In this document: positions 41,248 to 43,378 of the stretch, in pieces | Layout of the letters: each line of letters begins with the position of its first letter | Numbering within the stretch: position 1 is the stretch's first letter | NCBI GenBank assembly: GCA_030951045.1 | Contig: JAUZQJ010000137.1 | Coordinates: forward strand, 1-43,378 | Length of the DNA stretch: 43,378 nt | Direction: 5' to 3' | From: Mariprofundus sp. | GTDB lineage: Bacteria > Pseudomonadota > Zetaproteobacteria > Mariprofundales > Mariprofundaceae | Notes under the pieces: model-generated | Seen by the model: the letters and a program-made list of their open reading frames with translations, nothing else | Databases searched by the model: none | What the model was told of the DNA's origin: nothing | Made by a program: the position numbers and the translations under genes

Positions 41248-41843
41248 GTTGAACTCCTGAAAAAAGTCAGCCAAGCATAGCAGTTACGGGGCGATCTGAA
41301 AGATCAGCATTTTTCCCAAGAAAGTCGCATAAAAATATCCTCTGTTTTATACATATATTCAGCATTTTTTTCCGCAGAGGACGCAGAGTTACGCGAAGTA
41401 CAAACAAATAATATGTGTGCTTTTGGTGCCATCGCATTGGTATGATAATTCTCATGTTTCAATGTCTGTTATTTTTGTTCCATTACATTCTTATTGAGCT
41501 CTGTAATAGAATGCTTTCAACTTTCTCCGCGCCAAGGTGAATTGTGCTTGCGCAAAAGAAAGCACCCTGGGGTGAACCTTGCGTACTGAAGGTCTGTGTG
41601 TTTACACAAGAGTACTCCTACGGGGTAAATCTGTGATGGGCAGGACGCCCGAATGCCGTAGGCGCATAAATGCGCAGGCGCGGCCGGCAAATGCTTATAA
41701 AGGCTTTTAATGCGCTTAGCCTGCTATAAAATTACCGCCGCATTGGGCAAATCAACCCTTTTTCTGTATGATGCCATAATCGTAGTGAATCTGTTGACTC
41801 ACGCATGCTGCGTTATTGCGAATCATTCGCTACGCAGGTATTT
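41248..41843. other. Gap between ettA and the METTL21-like gene
   Basis: About 600 bp without a supported gene. It holds the repeat blocks at 41372-41400 and 41579-41636, hairpins GATCT/AGATC just upstream of ettA and GCGCAT-AA-ATGCGC near 41665, and possibly promoters of both neighbours. No ORF there shows protein-like composition. Confidence 0.6.
41372..41636. repeat. Diverged intergenic repeat, copy B (two blocks)
   Basis: The block CCGCAGAGGACGCAGAG at 41372-41388 matches CCGCAAAGGACGCAAAA in copy A at 14 of 17 positions, and the minus strand of 41380-41401 matches 33477-33498 at 19 of 22. The block 41580-41636 is 57 nt like its counterpart 33491-33547, sharing TGCGTACTGAAG, CAAGAG, ACTCC, GGGG and GTGA at nearly equal spacing. 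The two blocks are separated by about 180 nt of unrelated sequence, so the copy is broken. Confidence 0.55.
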
Positions 41844-42497
41844 ATGACATCACTACGTGTTCGCTATCAAACCACCGAATTTGGTAACATTGATATTCAC
41901 ACCCGCGCTCTGCGTGACAATCAGGAATTCTCTGATGATGAAGGAATCGCGGAAGCATTAGGCATCTCTTCAGCCACATGGCCCTTGTTCGGCATTGTCT
42001 GGCCATCAGGCGAAATACTGGCTCATCTCATGTCTGACTTTAACATTGCTGGAAAAAGAATTCTTGAAGTGGGTTGCGGCATTGCGCTGTCCAGCCTGCT
42101 ACTCAATCATCGTCATGCCGACATCACAGCCACCGACTACCATCCGGAAGCAGGTAATTTTCTTCAGGAGAACACTGAATTAAATGATGACAAGGATATC
42201 CCATTCCTGCGTACCGGCTGGGAGGATGGCGATAGCACGCTGGGCGAATTTGATCTCATTATCGGTAGTGATGTGTTGTATGAAACAGCTCATGCCATGC
42301 TGTTATCGAAATTCATTAATCAACATGCCAAAGCACATTGTGAAGTGATTCTGGTTGATCCGGGGCGAGGCCATCATGCCCCGTTCAGCAAAGCGATGGT
42401 AAAACTGGGTTACGCCCATAGCCAGAGCAGACCTGAAAACACCGAGTATCTGGCAAAGCTTATGCCACGCGGGCAAATCCTACGTTACCAGCGTTAG
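41844..42497 (+). CDS. Class I SAM methyltransferase, METTL21/lysine-methyltransferase-like
   Basis: A 217-residue enzyme. The ATG at 41844 has AGGT 6 nt upstream; an earlier ATG at 41805 adds 13 residues. The SAM site is ILEVGCGIALSS, followed by TATDYHPEA, an SDVLYE loop and VDPGRGHHAPF. The family methylates lysines on proteins; the bacterial target is unknown. It is flanked by a repeat-bearing gap and a small membrane gene on the other strand. Confidence 0.88.
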   Translation: MTSLRVRYQTTEFGNIDIHTRALRDNQEFSDDEGIAEALGISSATWPLFGIVWPSGEILAHLMSDFNIAGKRILEVGCGIALSSLLLNHRHADITATDYHPEAGNFLQENTELNDDKDIPFLRTGWEDGDSTLGEFDLIIGSDVLYETAHAMLLSKFINQHAKAHCEVILVDPGRGHHAPFSKAMVKLGYAHSQSRPENTEYLAKLMPRGQILRYQR

Positions 42498-42503
42498 TTC
42501 AGG

Positions 42504-42686
42504 CTAGGCGCTGACGACCAAATAACCCCAACCACCAAACAAAAATGCTGATGCAAAGCTAATAAAGGCTGCCCACAACATGCCGCGCACGAGCTGTTTC
42601 CGCCCAACCTGATGTGCCTTCCAGGCAAACCACACACAAAAACAACCAATTGGAATAGATAACAACAGAAAGAGAACCAATAACAT
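42504..42686 (-). CDS. Small membrane protein, two predicted helices
   Basis: A 60-residue hydrophobic protein with helices at about 2-22 and 38-58 joined by a basic loop HQVGRKQLVRG. The ATG at 42686 has no clear ribosome site, and an in-frame stop lies just upstream, so the start is fixed. Overlapping frames look like shadows. It is convergent with the methyltransferase gene, 6 nt apart. Function unknown. Confidence 0.55.
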   Translation of the reverse strand: MLLVLFLLLSIPIGCFCVWFAWKAHQVGRKQLVRGMLWAAFISFASAFLFGGWGYLVVSA

Positions 42687-42755
42687 TTCAGAAAGACTAA
42701 CCGTACTACATATATTGCCAAGATTTTGATGGTATCATGTCACCCAAAACATTCT

Positions 42756-42788
42756 GGTAGAGTAGATAACGTGCTCCGTTACTCTACC
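42756..42788. repeat. Perfect hairpin between two small genes
   Basis: GGTAGAGTA (42756-42764) and TACTCTACC (42780-42788) are exact inverted repeats. Taking a 4-nt bulge, the stem can extend to 12 pairs with a TGCTC loop. No T run follows on either strand, so it is not an intrinsic terminator; a protein site or RNA structure is possible. Confidence 0.5.
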
Positions 42789-42854
42789 TATACGCAATGA
42801 CGACAATCCGCGAAACAAGGGCTGACCCTCTACGCGCTCAGGGGAGCCAAACGT

Positions 42855-43037
42855 TTGAAGAAGGGCGAAATTATTGAACTCATCACCTCCTTTCTACCTG
42901 CTCCAGGTATTGATGTTATGGAATCCAAGGGTTACTCGGTTTGGGTGAAAAAGGAAAACGATAGCTTGATTAAATCCTGCTTTCTAAAGGCAAAGCAATC
43001 ATTGAAAGTCATTGGAAAAAAAGAGGGATTGGGATGA
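42855..43037 (+). CDS. Small hypothetical ORF, TTG start
   Basis: A 60-residue, Lys/Glu-rich, mixed-charge ORF starting TTG with GGGGAG upstream at about 8 nt. It holds no recognised motif. Its stop overlaps the start of a second tiny ORF (ATGA). The pair may be real or may be remnants of a decayed insertion; I give it low weight. Confidence 0.4.
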   Translation: MKKGEIIELITSFLPAPGIDVMESKGYSVWVKKENDSLIKSCFLKAKQSLKVIGKKEGLG

Positions 43038-43147
43038 ACCCTAAAGAGGACATTTCTATTTTTCTAAAAACGGACACCTTCATTTTGCGCCTACACGGTT
43101 TTGCTTTGATGTTGTCAATCCGCTACTATTTAGCTGAATTTAGCTGA
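43034..43147 (+). CDS. Tiny ORF overlapping the previous one, 37 residues
   Basis: Starts ATG at the stop codon of the preceding small ORF, with GAGG 8 nt upstream, and ends at the first TGA inside the 10-bp tandem repeat. It has two GGACA direct repeats in its DNA (43048-43052 and 43071-43075), of the kind seen near insertion-sequence ends. Too short for a confident call. Confidence 0.25.
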   Translation: MNPKEDISIFLKTDTFILRLHGFALMLSIRYYLAEFS

Positions 43148-43180
43148 ATTTAGCTGAATTTAGCTGAATTTAGCTGAATT
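43129..43180 (+). repeat. Tandem repeat of a 10-bp unit, five copies
   Basis: TAGCTGAATT is repeated exactly five times at 43131-43180. Because 10 is not a multiple of 3 and each unit holds a TGA (and a TAA on the other strand), the block stops translation in all six frames. It lies about 57 bp before the CBS-domain gene. Confidence 0.9.
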
Positions 43181-43237
43181 CTAAGACATATTTGAGTGAT
43201 GCATACAATATAGCTATTTATTCGCTTGGGGGGGATT

Positions 43238-43378
43238 ATGAAGGCACAAACAGTGCAAGATCTGACGCTTCGCAAGCTGGTCACCACCCATGGTGAGGAA
43301 TCTCTGCACGCTGCTGCAGCGCGTATGCAATCACATCGTGTGAGTGCACTGCTGGTGCTGGATGACCGGAATATGCCG
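43238..43378 (+). CDS. CBS-domain protein, N-terminal part
   Basis: The first 47 residues of a protein cut by the window edge. The segment THGEESLHAAAARMQSHRVS followed by ALLVLDD is a CBS-domain start (beta strand, helix, strand). A run of seven G and GGGGGGGATT before the ATG acts as a strong though close ribosome site. CBS domains bind adenosyl compounds and control a partner domain; the partner lies beyond the window. Confidence 0.7.
   Translation, partial: MKAQTVQDLTLRKLVTTHGEESLHAAAARMQSHRVSALLVLDDRNMP

Noticed and set aside
42494-42721. 75-codon minus-strand ORF over the small membrane gene
   Set aside because: It shares its DNA with the better 60-residue frame, and its composition is Cys-rich and shadow-like.
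43045-43080. Insertion-sequence end
   Set aside because: GGACA direct repeats resemble insertion-sequence ends, but no transposase or opposite end is visible in the window.
43129-43180. CRISPR-like repeat array
   Set aside because: Units are 10 bp with no spacers between them, so it is a simple tandem repeat.

Overview
The window is a gene-dense stretch of a Gram-negative bacterial chromosome with moderate GC. It carries cbb3 oxidase assembly genes, a full Tat operon, lipoproteins, ubiquinone biosynthesis, c-di-GMP proteins, flagellar-type export genes and two sigma-54-like promoters. That fits a motile, respiring proteobacterium. A marine Zetaproteobacterium or a gamma/betaproteobacterial relative is plausible, but the genus cannot be fixed from sequence reading alone. 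I found no rRNA, tRNA, CRISPR array, prophage or intact insertion sequence; most of the window is core genome.

Layout. 1-3022: end of a CcoI/CopA-type copper ATPase, a monohaem cytochrome c on the opposite strand, CcoS, and a TauE/SafE-type membrane protein. 3137-7417: a membrane-anchored protein with SrkA kinase, a Bax-like glucosaminidase lipoprotein, DnaQ and UbiG. 7453-8718: a sigma-54-type promoter and an EAL-HDOD protein. 8778-11460: two oligopeptide ABC permeases coupled to NagZ (cell-wall recycling). 11506-14011: an HPt protein and a REC-PAS-GGDEF-EAL protein. 14362-16833: rpsO-pnp with clear terminators. 17154-21108: YciH, a Sec-exported MsrA and Tat-exported MsrB pair, AroB, and a CobT-like protein without the usual catalytic glutamate. 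21192-26396: Ste24-type protease, OmpA-like and small lipoproteins, and a TrmB-YaeQ-RhlE operon. 26651-31083: DjlA-like co-chaperone, DJ-1 family protein, TrpD2/YbiB, a class I amidotransferase and tatABC.

31347-33437: a second sigma-54-like promoter, a FliK-like protein and a stand-alone FlhB C-terminal domain. 33558-35319: a Rossmann-fold protein and a TPR lipoprotein. 35379-39366: a tightly coupled minus-strand operon of FAD-linked oxidase, two-cluster ferredoxin, geranylgeranyl-reductase-like flavoprotein and MntP. 39389-39579: a structured inverted-repeat element. 39574-43378: EttA, a repeat-bearing gap, a METTL21-like methyltransferase, small ORFs, a 10-bp tandem repeat and the start of a CBS-domain protein.

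Links between genes. TatABC can export the MsrB encoded here, whose signal has a twin-arginine motif. The two sigma-54-like promoters lie in front of a c-di-GMP-type effector and a flagellar hook-length-type gene, suggesting a shared motility regulon. The permease-NagZ coupling suggests ABC-driven muropeptide recovery. The least explained parts are the FAD/Fe-S/reductase operon, the CobT-like protein, the 39.4-kb inverted repeat and an orphan terminator near 17.1 kb that may end a small RNA.
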